The position numbers and the translations under genes are program-made. The notes beneath the pieces were generated by a model. The model was not told the origin of the DNA, did not search any database, and was given only the letters and a program-made list of their open reading frames with translations. Shown one piece after another: positions 1 through 13,700 of a stretch of 64,000 bases of DNA. This DNA comes from Callipepla californica brunnescens (lineage: Eukaryota; Chordata; Aves; Galliformes; Odontophoridae), in contig JALIRH010000148.1 of assembly GCA_023055505.1 (NCBI GenBank), forward strand, positions 496,001 through 560,000, given 5' to 3'. Position 1 is the first letter of the stretch; each line of letters opens with the position of its first letter.

Positions 1-3000
1 TGGCCCCATTGATCCCTATGGCCCCATTGATTCCTATGGCCCCATTGATTCCTGTGGTCCCATTGATCCCTATGGCCCCATTGATCCCTATGGCCCCATT
101 GATCCCTAAGGCCCCATTGATTCCAATGGCCCCACTGATCCCTATGGCGCCATTGATCCCTATGGCCCCATTGATCCCTATGGTCCCATTGATCCCTATG
201 GCCCCATTGAGTTCTATGGCCCAATTGATCCCTATGACATCATTGATCCCTATGGCCCCTTTGATTCCTTTGGCCCCATTGATCCCTATGGCCCCACTGA
301 TACCTATGGCCCCATTGATTCCTATGGTCCCATTGATTCCTATGTCCCCATTGATCCCTCTGGCCCCAGTGCTCCCTATTGCCCCATTGATTCCTATGGC
401 CCCATTGATCCCTATGGCACCACTGAGTTCTATGGCCCCATTGATTCCTCTGGTCCCGTTGATTCCTATGGTCCCATTGATTTTTGTGGCCCCATTATCC
501 CCATGGCCCCATTGATCCCTATGACCCCACTGATTCCTATGGCCCCATTAATTCCTATGGTCTCATTGATCCCTATGGTACCATTGATCACTGTGGCCCC
601 ATTGATCCCTATGGCACCACTGAATTCTATGGCCCCATTGATTCCTCTGGTCCCGTTGATTCCTATGGTCCCATTGATTTTTGTGGCCCCATTGATCCCT
701 ATGGCCCCATTGATCCCTATAACCCCACTGATTCCTATGGCCCCATTGATCCCAATGGCCGCATTGATCCCAATGGCCCCATTGATTCCTATGGCCCCAT
801 TGAGTACTATGGCCCCATTGATCCCTATGGTTCCACTGAGTTCTATGGCCCTACTTATTCCTATGGCCCCTTTGATTCCTATGGTCCCATTGATCCCTAT
901 GGCCCCATTCAGTTCTATGACCCCATTGATCCCTATGGCCCCATTGATCCCTATGGCCCCATTGATTCCTATGGCCCCATTGATTCCTATGGTCCCATTG
1001 ATTCCTATGGTCCCATTGATCCCTGTGGCTCCATTGATCCCTATGGCCCCATTCATCCCTATGGCCCCATTGATTCCCATGGCCCCATTGATTCCTATGG
1101 TCGCATTGATCCCTATGGCCCCATTGAGTTCTATGACCACTTTGATCCCTTTGGCACCATTGATTCCTCTGGCCACATTGATCCCTATGTCTCCATTGAT
1201 CGCTTTGGCCCCACTGATCCCTATGGCCCCATTGATTTATATGGTCCCATTGATTCCTGTGGCCCCATTGATTCCTGTGGCCCCATTGATTCCTATGGCC
1301 CCATTGAATCCTTTGGCCACATTGGTCCGTATGGCTCCATTGATCGCTGTGGTCCCATTGATTCCTTTGGCCCCTTTGATTCCTATGTCCCCATTGATCG
1401 CTATGGCCCCATTGCTCCCTATGGCTCCATTGATCCCTAGGGCCCCATTTATCCCGATGGCACCATTGATCCCTATGGCCACATTGATTCCTGTGGCCCC
1501 ATTGATTCCTATGATCTCATTGATCCCTATGGCCCATTTTGAGTTCCATGGCACAACTGATTCCTATGCCCCATTGATCACTATGGCCCCATTGATTCCT
1601 ATGGCCCCATTGATTCCTGTGGTCCCATTGATCCCTATGGCCCCATTGATCCCTATGGCCCCATTGATCCCTAAGGCCCCATTGATTCCAATGGCCCCAC
1701 TGATCCCTATGGCGCCATTGATCCCTATGGCCCCATTGATCCCTATGGTCCCATTGATCCCTATGGCCCCATTGAGTTCTATGGCCCAATTGATCCCTAT
1801 GACATCATTGATCCCTATGGCCCCTTTGATTCCTTTGGCCCCATTGATCCCTATGGCCCCACTGATACCTATGGCCCCATTGATTCCTATGGTCCCATTG
1901 ATTCCTATGTCCCCATTGATCCCTATGGCCCCAGTGCTCCCTATTGCCCCATTGATTCCTATGGCTTTATTGATTCCTATGTCCCCATTGATCCCTCTGG
2001 CCCCGTTGATTCCTCTGGTCCCATTGATTCCTATGGCCCCATTGATCCCTATGGCACCACTGAGTTCTATGGCCCCATTGATTCCTCTGGTCCCGTTGAT
2101 TCCTATGGTCCCATTGATTTTTGTGGCCCCATTATCCCCATGGCCCCATTGATCCCTATGACCCCACTGATTCCTATGGCCCCATTAATTCCTATGGTCT
2201 CATTGATCCCTATGGTACCATTGATCACTGTGGCCCCATTGATCCCTATGGAACCACTGAATTCTATGGCCCCATTGATTCCTCTGGTCCCGTTGATTCC
2301 TATGGTCCCATTGATTTTTGTGGCCCCATTGATCCCTATGGCCCCATTGATCCCTATAACCCCACTGATTCCTATGGCCCCATTGATCCCAATGGCCGCA
2401 TTGATCCCAATGGCCCCATTGATTCCTATGGCCCCATTGAGTACTATGGCCCCATTGATCCCTATGGTTCCACTGAGTTCTATGGCCCTACTTATTCCTA
2501 TGGCCCCTTTGATTCCTATGGTCCCATTGATCCCTATGGCCCCATTCAGTTCTATGACCCCATTGATCCCTATGGCCCCATTGATCCCTATGGCCCCATT
2601 GATTCCTATGGCCCCATTGATTCCTATGGTCCCATTGATTCCTATGGTCCCATTGATCCCTGTGGCTCCATTGATCCCTATGGCCCCATTCATCCCTATG
2701 GCCCCATTGATTCCCATAGCCCCATTGATTCCTATGGTCGCATTGATCCCTATGGCCCCATTGAGTTCTATGACCACTTTGATCCCTTTGGCACCATTGA
2801 TTCCTCTGGCCACATTGATCCCTATGTCTCCATTGATCGCTTTGGCCCCACTGATCCCTATGGGCCCATTGATTCCTATGGTCCCATTGATTCCTGTGGC
2901 CCCATTGATCCCTATGGCCCCATTGATCCCTATGGCCCCATTGATCCCTATGGCCCCATTGAGTACTATGGCCCCATTAATCCCTATGGTTCCACTGAGT

Positions 3001-4321
3001 TCTATGGCCCTACTTATTCCTATGGCCCCTTTGATACCTTTGGTCCCATTGATCCCTATGGCCCCATTGAGTTCTATAACCCCATTGATCCCTATGGCCT
3101 TATTGATCCCTATGGCCCCTTTGATTCCTATGGCCCCATTGATCCCTATGGCCCCATTGATTCCTATGGCCCCATTGATCCCTATGGCCCCATTGATCCC
3201 TATGGTCCCATTGATCCCTATGGCCCCTTTGATCCCTATGGCCCCATTGATCCCTATGGCCCCATTGATCCCTATTGACCCATTGATTTCTATGGCCCCA
3301 TTTATTCCTCTGGCCACATTGATCCCTATGGGCCCATTGATCGCTGTGGCCACTCTGATCCGTATGGCCCCATTGATTTTTATGGCACCACTGATCCCTA
3401 TGGCCCCATTGATTTTTATGGTCCCATTAATCCCTATGGCCTCATAGATTTTTATCGCCCCATTGAATCTATGACCACATTGATTCCTATGGCCCCATTG
3501 AGTTCCATGGCCCAATTGATCCCTATGGCCTCATTGATCCCTATGGCCCCTTTGATTCCTATGGCCCCATTGATCCCTATGGCCCCACTGATACCTATGG
3601 CGCCTTTGATCCCTATGGCCACATTGACTCCTACGGCCCCATTGATTCCTATGGTCTCATTGATCCCTATGGCCGCATTGAGTTCTATGGCCCAACTGAT
3701 TCCTATGGCCCCATTGATCCCTATGGCCCATTGATTCCTATGTCACCATTGATCCCTAAGGCCCCATTGAGTTCTATGGCCGCATTGATTCCTATGGCCT
3801 TATTGATCCCTATGGCCCAATTGATCCCTACGGCCCCATTGATTCCTATGTCCCCATTGATCCCTATGGCCCCATTGCTCCCTATGGCTCCATTGATCGC
3901 TGTGACCCCATTGATTCCTATGGTCCCTTTGATCGCTTTGGCCCCATTGATTCCTATGGCCCCACTGATCCCTATGGCCCCTTTGATTCCTATGGCCTCA
4001 TTGATCCCTATGGCCCTTTTGATCCCTATGACCCCATTGATTCCTATGTCCCCATTGATCCCTATGGCCCATTTGAGTTCTGTGGCCGCATTGATTCCTA
4101 TGGCCTTATTGATCCCTATGGCCTCATTGATCCCTACAGCCCCATTGATTCATATGGCCCCATTGATTTTTATGGTCCCATTGATCCCTATGGCTTCTTT
4201 AATTTTTATGGCCCCATTGAGTCCTATGGCCCAATTGATCCCTATGGCCTCTTTGATCCCTATAGCCCATTTGAGTTCTATGGCCACATTGATTCCTATG
4301 GCCCCATTGAGTTCTATGGCC
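1..4321. repeat. Satellite higher-order repeat, 5.54-kb spaced copy A
   Basis: This segment reappears at about 5,469-9,860 with an offset of 5,539-5,540 bp, sharing the same rare monomer variants in the same order. Near the left edge copy A lacks 72 bp (four monomers) that the other copies have, so the offset there is 5,468. It also contains a shorter period: the stretch around 484-1,230 recurs at 2,121-2,867 (offset 1,637), and 1,237-1,554 recurs at about 5,140-5,451 and again near 6,777. The structure is therefore a nested higher-order repeat. Boundaries were placed by eye where variant order stops matching. Confidence 0.85.
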
Positions 4322-5468
4322 CCATTGATTCCTCTGGTCCCATTGATTCCTATGGTCCCATTGATTCCTGTGGCCCCATTGATCCCTATGGTCCCATTGA
4401 TCCCTATGGCCCCATTGATCCCTATGGCCCCACAGAGTTCTATGGCCCTACTGATTCCTATGGCCCCATTGATTCCTTTGGTCCCATTCATCCCTATGGC
4501 CCCATTGAGTTCTATGACCCCATTGATCCCTAAGTCCCCATTGATCCCTATGGCCCCATTGATTCCTATGGCCCCACTGATCCCTATGGCCCCATTGATT
4601 CCTATGGTCCCATTGATTCCTATGTCCCCATTGATCCCTATGGCCACATTGCTCCCTATGGCCCCATTGATCGCTGTGGCCCCATTGAATCCTCTGCTCC
4701 CATTGATTCCTACGACCCCATTGATACCTATGGCCTCATTGATCCCTATGGCCCCATTGAGTTCTATGACCCCATTGATCCCTAAGGCCCCATTGATCCC
4801 TATGGCCCCATTGATTCCTATGGCCCCATTGATTCCTATGGCCCCATTGATTCCTGTGGTCCCATTCATCCCTATGGCCCCATTGATCCCTATGGCCCCA
4901 TTGATCCCTAAGGCCCCATTGATTCCTATGGCCCCACTGATCCCTACGGCCCCATTGATCCCTATGGTCCCATTGATCCCTATGGCCCCATTGAGTTCTA
5001 TGGCCCAATTGATCCCTATGGCCTCATTGATCCCTATGGCCCCTTTGATTCCTATGGCCCCATTGATCCCTATGGCCCCACTGATACCTATGGCGCCATT
5101 GATCCCTATGGCCCCACTGATTCCTATGGCCCCATTGATTTATATGGTCCCATTGATTCCTGTGGCCCCATTGATTCCTGTGGCCCCATTGATTCCTATG
5201 GCCCCATTGAATCCTTTGGCCACATTGGTCCGTATGGCTCCATTGATCGCTGTGGTCCCATTGATTCCTTTGGCCCCTTTGATTCCTATGTCCCCATTGA
5301 TCGCTATGGCCCCATTGCTCCCTATGGCTCCATTGATCCCTAGGGCCCCATTTATCCCGATGGCACCATTGATCCCTATGGCCACATTGATTCCTGTGGC
5401 CCCATTGATTCCTATGATCTCATTGATCCCTATGGCCCCTTTGAGTTCCATGGCACAACTGATTCCTA

Positions 5469-8400
5469 TGGCCCCATTGATCCCTATGGCCCCATTGATT
5501 CCTATGGCCCCATTGATTCCTGTGGTCCCATTGATCCCTATGGCCCCATTGATCCCTATGGCCCCATTGATCCCTAAGGCCCCATTGATTCCAATGGCCC
5601 CACTGATCCCTATGGCGCCATTGATCCCTATGGCCCCATTGATCCCTATGGTCCCATTGATCCCTATGGCCCCATTGAGTTCTATGGCCCAATTGATCCC
5701 TATGACATCATTGATCCCTATGGCCCCTTTGATTCCTTTGGCCCCATTGATCCCTATGGCCCCACTGATACCTATGGCCCCATTGATTCCTATGGTCCCA
5801 TTGATTCCTATGTCCCCATTGATCCCTATGGCCCCAGTGCTCCCTATTGCCCCGTTGATTCCTATGGCTTTATTGATTCCTATGTCCCCATTGATCCCTC
5901 TGGCCCCGTTGATTCCTCTGGTCCCATTGATTCCTATGGCCCCATTGATCCCTATGGCACCACTGAGTTCTATGGCCCCATTGATTCCTCTGGTCCCGTT
6001 GATTCCTATGGTCCCATTGATTTTTGTGGCCCCATTATCCCCATGGCCCCATTGATCCCTATGACCCCACTGATTCCTATGGCCCCATTAATTCCTATGG
6101 TCTCATTGATCCCTATGGTACCATTGATCACTGTGGCCCCATTGATCCCTATGGCACCACTGAATTCTATGGCCCCATTGATTCCTCTGGTCCCGTTGAT
6201 TCCTATGGTCCCATTGATTTTTGTGGCCCCATTGATCCCTATGGCCCCATTGATCCCTATAACCCCACTGATTCCTATGGCCCCATTGATCCCAATGGCC
6301 GCATTGATCCCAATGGCCCCATTGATTCCTATGGCCCCATTGAGTACTATGGCCCCATTGATCCCTATGGTTCCACTGAGTTCTATGGCCCTACTTATTC
6401 CTATGGCCCCTTTGATTCCTATGGTCCCATTGATCCCTATGGCCCCATTCAGTTCTATGACCCCATTGATCCCTATGGCCCCATTGATCCCTATGGCCCC
6501 ATTGATTCCTATGGCCCCATTGATTCCTATGGTCCCATTGATTCCTATGGTCCCATTGATCCCTGTGGCTCCATTGATCCCTATGGCCCCATTCATCCCT
6601 ATGGCCCCATTGATTCCCATAGCCCCATTGATTCCTATGGTCGCATTGATCCCTATGGCCCCATTGAGTTCTATGACCACTTTGATCCCTTTGGCACCAT
6701 TGATTCCTCTGGCCACATTGATCCCTATGTCTCCATTGATCGCTTTGGCCCCACTGATCCCTATGGCCCCATTGATTTATATGGTCCCATTGATTCCTGT
6801 GGCCCCATTGATTCCTGTGGCCCCATTGATTCCTATGGCCCCATTGAATCCTTTGGCCACATTGGTCCGTATGGCTCCATTGATCGCTGTGGTCCCATTG
6901 ATTCCTTTGGCCCCTTTGATTCCTATGTCCCCATTGATCGCTATGGCCCCATTGTTCCCTATGGCTCCATTGATCCCTAGGGCCCCATTTATCCCGATGG
7001 CACCATTGATCCCTATGGCCACATTGATTCCTGTGGCCCCATTGATTCCTATGATCTCATTGATCCCTATGGCCCCTTTGAGTTCCATGGCACAACTGAT
7101 TCCTATGCCCCATTGATCACTATGGCCCCATTGATTCCTATGGCCCCATTGATTCCTGTGGTCCCATTGATCCCTATGGCCCCATTGATCCCTATGGCCC
7201 CATTGATCCCTAAGGCCCCATTGATTCCAATGGCCCCACTGATCCCTATGGCGCCATTGATCCCTATGGCCCCATTGATCCCTATGGTCCCATTGATCCC
7301 TATGGCCCCATTGAGTTCTATGGCCCAATTGATCCCTATGACATCATTGATCCCTATGGCCCCTTTGATTCCTTTGGCCCCATTGATCCCTATGGCCCCA
7401 CTGATACCTATGGCCCCATTGATTCCTATGGTCCCATTGATTCTTATGTCCCCATTGATCCCTATGGCCCCAGTGCTCCCTATTGCCCCATTGATTCCTA
7501 TGGCTTTATTGATTCCTATGTCCCCATTGATCCCTCTGGCCCCGTTGATTCCTCTGGTCCCATTGATTCCTATGGCCCCATTGATCCCTATGGCACCACT
7601 GAGTTCTATGGCCCCATTGATTCCTCTGGTCCCGTTGATTCCTATGGTCCCATTGATTTTTGTGGCCCCATTATCCCCATGGCCCCATTGATCCCTATGA
7701 CCCCACTGATTCCTATGGCCCCATTAATTCCTATGGTCTCATTGATCCCTATGGTACCATTGATCACTGTGGCCCCATTGATCCCTATGGAACCACTGAA
7801 TTCTATGGCCCCATTGATTCCTCTGGTCCCGTTGATTCCTATGGTCCCATTGATTTTTGTGGCCCCATTGATCCCTATGGCCCCATTGATCCCTATAACC
7901 CCACTGATTCCTATGGCCCCATTGATCCCAATGGCCGCATTGATCCCAATGGCCCCATTGATTCCTATGGCCCCATTGAGTACTATGGCCCCATTGATCC
8001 CTATGGTTCCACTGAGTTCTATGGCCCTACTTATTCCTATGGCCCCTTTGATTCCTATGGTCCCATTGATCCCTATGGCCCCATTCAGTTCTATGACCCC
8101 ATTGATCCCTATGGCCCCATTGATCCCTATGGCCCCATTGATTCCTATGGCCCCATTGATTCCTATGGTCCCATTGATTCCTATGGTCCCATTGATCCCT
8201 GTGGCTCCATTGATCCCTATGGCCCCATTCATCCCTATGGCCCCATTGATTCCCATAGCCCCATTGATTCCTATGGTCGCATTGATCCCTATGGCCCCAT
8301 TGAGTTCTATGACCACTTTGATCCCTTTGGCACCATTGATTCCTCTGGCCACATTGATCCCTATGTCTCCATTGATCGCTTTGGCCCCACTGATCCCTAT

Positions 8401-9860
8401 GGGCCCATTGATTCCTATGGTCCCATTGATTCCTGTGGCCCCATTGATCCCTATGGCCCCATTGATCCCTATGGCCCCATTGATCCCTATGGCCCCATTG
8501 AGTACTATGGCCCCATTAATCCCTATGGTTCCACTGAGTTCTATGGCCCTACTTATTCCTATGGCCCCTTTGATACCTTTGGTCCCATTGATCCCTATGG
8601 CCCCATTGAGTTCTATAACCCCATTGATCCCTATGGCCTTATTGATCCCTATGGCCCCTTTGATTCCTATGGCCCCATTGATCCCTATGGCCCCATTGAT
8701 TCCTATGGCCCCATTGATCCCTATGGCCCCATTGATCCCTATGGTCCCATTGATCCCTATGGCCCCTTTGATCCCTATGGCCCCATTGATCCCTATGGCC
8801 CCATTGATCCCTATTGACCCATTGATTTCTATGGCCCCATTTATTCCTCTGGCCACATTGATCCCTATGGGCCCATTGATCGCTGTGGCCACTCTGATCC
8901 GTATGGCCCCATTGATTTTTATGGCACCACTGATCCCTATGGCCCCATTGATTTTTATGGTCCCATTAATCCCTATGGCCTCATAGATTTTTATCGCCCC
9001 ATTGAATCTATGACCACATTGATTCCTATGGCCCCATTGAGTTCCATGGCCCAATTGATCCCTATGGCCTCATTGATCCCTATGGCCCCTTTGATTCCTA
9101 TGGCCCCATTGATCCCTATGGCCCCACTGATACCTATGGCGCCTTTGATCCCTATGGCCACATTGACTCCTACGGCCCCATTGATTCCTATGGTCTCATT
9201 GATCCCTATGGCCGCATTGAGTTCTATGGCCCAACTGATTCCTATGGCCCCATTGATCCCTATGGCCCATTGATTCCTATGTCACCATTGATCCCTAAGG
9301 CCCCATTGAGTTCTATGGCCGCATTGATTCCTATGGCCTTATTGATCCCTATGGCCCAATTGATCCCTACGGCCCCATTGATTCCTATGTCCCCATTGAT
9401 CCCTATGGCCCCATTGCTCCCTATGGCTCCATTGATCGCTGTGACCCCATTGATTCCTATGGTCCCTTTGATCGCTTTGGCCCCATTGATTCCTATGGCC
9501 CCACTGATCCCTATGGCCCCTTTGATTCCTATGGCCTCATTGATCCCTATGGCCCTTTTGATCCCTATGACCCCATTGATTCCTATGTCCCCATTGATCC
9601 CTATGGCCCATTTGAGTTCTGTGGCCGCATTGATTCCTATGGCCTTATTGATCCCTATGGCCTCATTGATCCCTACAGCCCCATTGATTCATATGGCCCC
9701 ATTGATTTTTATGGTCCCATTGATCCCTATGGCTTCTTTAATTTTTATGGCCCCATTGAGTTCTATGGCCCAATTGATCCCTATGGCCTCTTTGATCCCT
9801 ATAGCCCATTTGAGTTCTATGGCCACATTGATTCCTATGGCCCCATTGAGTTCTATGGCC
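5469..9860. repeat. Satellite higher-order repeat, 5.54-kb spaced copy B
   Basis: Second copy of the 1-4,321 segment. Differences are rare, for example GAGTCC at about 4,231 against GAGTTC in this copy. The right edge is placed where copy A continues with a CCTCTGG variant monomer and this copy continues with an AATTGATCC variant. The 1.64-kb sub-period is visible again, with 6,024 and 7,660 starting equivalent stretches. Such low divergence over more than 4 kb indicates recent amplification or ongoing homogenisation. Confidence 0.85.
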
Positions 9861-10789
9861 CAATTGATCCCTATGGCCTCATTGATCCCTATGGCCCCTT
9901 TGATTGCTATGGCCCCATTGATCCCTATGGCTCCACTGCTACCTATGGCGCCATTGATCCCTATGGCCACATTGATTCCTATGGCCCCACTGATTCCTAT
10001 GGTCTCATTGATCCCTATGGCCGCATTGAGTTCTATGGCTCAACTGATTTCTATGGCCCCATTGATCCCTATGGCCCCATTGATCTCTATGACCCCATTG
10101 ATTTTTATGGTCTTATTGATCCCTATGGCCCCATTGATTTTTATGGCCCCATTGAGTCTATGGTCACATTGATTCCTATGGCCCATTGAGTTCTATGGCC
10201 CAATTGATCCCTATGGCCTCATTGATCCCTCAGGCCCCTTTGATTTCTATGGCCCCATTGATCCCTGTGGCCCCATTGGTCCCTATGGCCTCATTGATCC
10301 CTATGTCCCCTTTGAGTTCTATGGCCCCATTGATCCCTATGGCTACTTTGATTCCTATGGCCCCATTGATTCCTATAGCCCCATGGATTCCTGTGGCCCC
10401 ATTCATACCTATGGCCCCATTGATTCCTATGGCCCCATTGATTTCTGTGGCCCCATTGGTCCCTATGGCTCCATTGATCTCTGTGGCCCCATTGATTACT
10501 TTGGCCCCTATGATTCCTATGGCCCCATTGATCCCTATAGCCCCATTGATCCCTATGGCTCCATTGATCCCCAGGGCCCCATTGATCCCTAGGGCACCAT
10601 TGATCCCTATGGCCCCATTGATCCCTATGGCACCACTGAGTTCTATGGCCCCATTGATTACTCTGCTCCCATTGATTCCTATGGCCCCATTGATTCCTAT
10701 GGTCTCATTGATCCCTATGGTCCCATTGATCGCTGTGGCCCCATTGATCCCTATGGCCCCATTGATTCCTAAGGCCCCATTGATCCCTA

Positions 10790-13700
10790 TGGCCCCATTG
10801 ATTCCTATGTCCCCATTGATCCCTATGGCCCCATTGAGTTCTATGGCCGCATTGATTCCTATGGCCTTATTGATCCCTATGGCCCCATTGATCCCTACGG
10901 CCCCATTGATTGCTATGGCCCCATTGATTTTTATGGTCTCATTGATCCCTATGTCCCCATTGATTTTTATCGCCCCATTGAGTCTATGGCCACATTGATT
11001 CGTATGGCCCCATTGAGTTCTATGGCCAAATTGATCCCTATGGCCCCATTGATCCCTATGGCCCCACAGATACCTATGGCGCCATTGATCCCTATGCCCA
11101 CATTGATTCCTATGGTCCCATTGATTCCTATGGTCTCATTGATCCCTATGGCCCTATTGAGTTCTATGGCCCAACTGATTCCTATGGACCCATTGATCCC
11201 TATGTCCCCATTGATCCCTATGGCCCATTCATTCCTGTGTCCCCATTGATCCCTGTGGCCCCATTGAGTTCTATGGCCGCATTGATTCCTATGGCCTTAT
11301 TGATCCCTATGGCCCCATTGATCCCTACGGCCCCATTGATTCCTACGGCCCCATTGATTTTTATGGTCCCATTGATCCCTATGGCCCCTTTGATTTTTAT
11401 GGCCCCATTGAGTCTATGTCCACATTGATTCCTATGGCCCATTTGAGTTCTATGGCCCAATTGATCCCTATGGCCTCATTGATCCCTAAGGCCCCTTTGA
11501 TTCCTATGGCACCATTGATCCCTATGGCCCCACTGATACATATGGCGCCATTGATCCCTATGGCCCCACTGATTCCTATGACCCCATTGATTTATATGGT
11601 CCTATTGATCCCTATGGCCCCACTGAGTTTGATGGCCTCATTGATCTCTATGGCCTTATTGATCCCTATGGCCCCTTTGAGTTCTATGGCCCCATTGATC
11701 CCTATGGCTACTTTGATTCCTATGGCCCCATTGATTCCTATAGCCCCGTTGATTCCTGTGGCCCAATTGATTCCTGTGGCCCCATTGATTCCTATGGCCC
11801 CATTGATTCCTGTGTCCCCATTAGTCCCTATGGCTCCAGTGATCGCTCTGGCCACATTGATTCCTTTGGCCCCATTGATCCCTACGGCCAAATTGATCCC
11901 TATGGCCCCATTGATCCGTATGGCACCATTGAGTTCTATGGCCCCATTGATTCCTATTACCCCATGGATCCCTATCTCCCCATTGATTCCTATGGCCCCA
12001 TAGATCCCTATGGCCCCAATGATCCCTATGGCCCCATTGATTCCTATGTCCCCATTGATCCCTATGGCCCCATTGAGTTCTATGGCCGCATTGATTCGTA
12101 TGGCCTTATTGATCCCTATGGCCCCATTGATCCCTACGGCCCCATTGATTGCTATGGCCCCATTGATTTTTATGGTCCCATTGATCCCTATGTCCCCATT
12201 GATTTTTATTGCCCCATTGAGTCTATGGCCACATTGATTCCTATGGCCCCATTGATCCCTATGGCCCCATTGAGTTCTATGGCCCCATTGATCCCTATGG
12301 TCCCATTGATCTCTATGGCCCCATAGATCCCTATGGCCCCATTGACCCCTATGGTCCCACTGATCCCTATGGCCCCATTGATTCCTATGGCCGCATTGAT
12401 TCTTATGGTCTTATTGATCCCTATGGCCCCATTGTTCCCTATGGCTCCATTGATCGCATTGGCCCCATTGATTCCTATGGTCCCTTTGATCCCTGTGGCC
12501 CCTTTGAGTCCTTTGGCCTTATTGATTCCTATGGCCCCATTGATCCCTCTGGCCCCATTGATTCCTCTGCTCCGATTGATCCCTATGGCCCCATCGATCC
12601 CTATGGCCCCATTGATTCCTATGGCCCCTTTGATCCCTATGGCCCCATTGATCCCTACCGCCCCAATGAGTTCTATGGCCCCATTGATTCCTATGACCCC
12701 ATTGATCCCTATGGCCCCTTTGATTCCTATGGCCTCATTGATCCCTATGGCCCCTTTGATCCCTATGACCCCATTGATTCCTATGGCCTTATTGATCCCT
12801 ATGGCCTCATTGATCCCTACGGCCCCATTGATTCATATGGCCCCATTGATTTTTATGGTCCCATTGATCCCTATGGCTTCTTTGATTTTATGGCCCCATT
12901 GAGTCTATGGCCACATTGATTCCTCTGGCCCCATTGAGTTCTATGGCCCAATTGATCCCTGTGGCCTCTTTGATCCCTATGGCCCCTTTGATTGCTATGG
13001 CCCCATTGATCCCTATGGCTCCACTGATACCTATGGTGCCATTGATCCCTATGGCCACATTGATTCCTATGGCTCAACTGATTTCTATGGCCCCATTGAT
13101 CCCTATGGCTCCATTGATCTCTATGACCCCATTGATTTTTATGGTCTTATTGATCCCTATGGCCCCATTAATTTTTATGGCCCCATTGAGTCAATGGCCA
13201 CATTGATTCCTATGGCCCCATTGAGTTCTATGGCCCAATTGATCCCTATGGCCTCATTAATCCCTAAGGCCCCTTTGATTCCTATGGCCCCATTGATTTT
13301 TTTGGTCTTATTGATCCCTATGGCCCCATTGATTTTTATGGCCCCATTGAGTCTATGGTCACATTGATTCCTATGGCCCATTTGAGTTCTATGGCCCAAT
13401 TGATCCCTATGGCCTCACTGATCCCTCAGGCCCCTTTTTATTTCTATGGCCCCATTGATCCCTGTGGCCCCACTGATTCCTATGGCCCCATTGATTTATA
13501 TGGTCCCATTGATCCCTATGGCCCCACTGATCCCTATGGCCCCATTGGTCCCTATGGCCTCATTGATCCCTATGTCCCCTTTGAGTTCTATGGCCCCATT
13601 GATCCCTATGGCTACTTTGTTTCCTATGGCCCCATTGATTCCTATAGCCCCATTGATTCCTGTGGCCCCATTCATACCTATGACCCCATTGATTCCTATG

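Noticed and set aside
3731..6055. 774-codon open frame of MAPLIP repeats as a secreted or structural repeat protein
   Set aside because: It is the satellite read in one of four stop-free frames. Overlapping frames on both strands are equally open, stops and single-base indels occur without bias, and no non-repeat domain is present.
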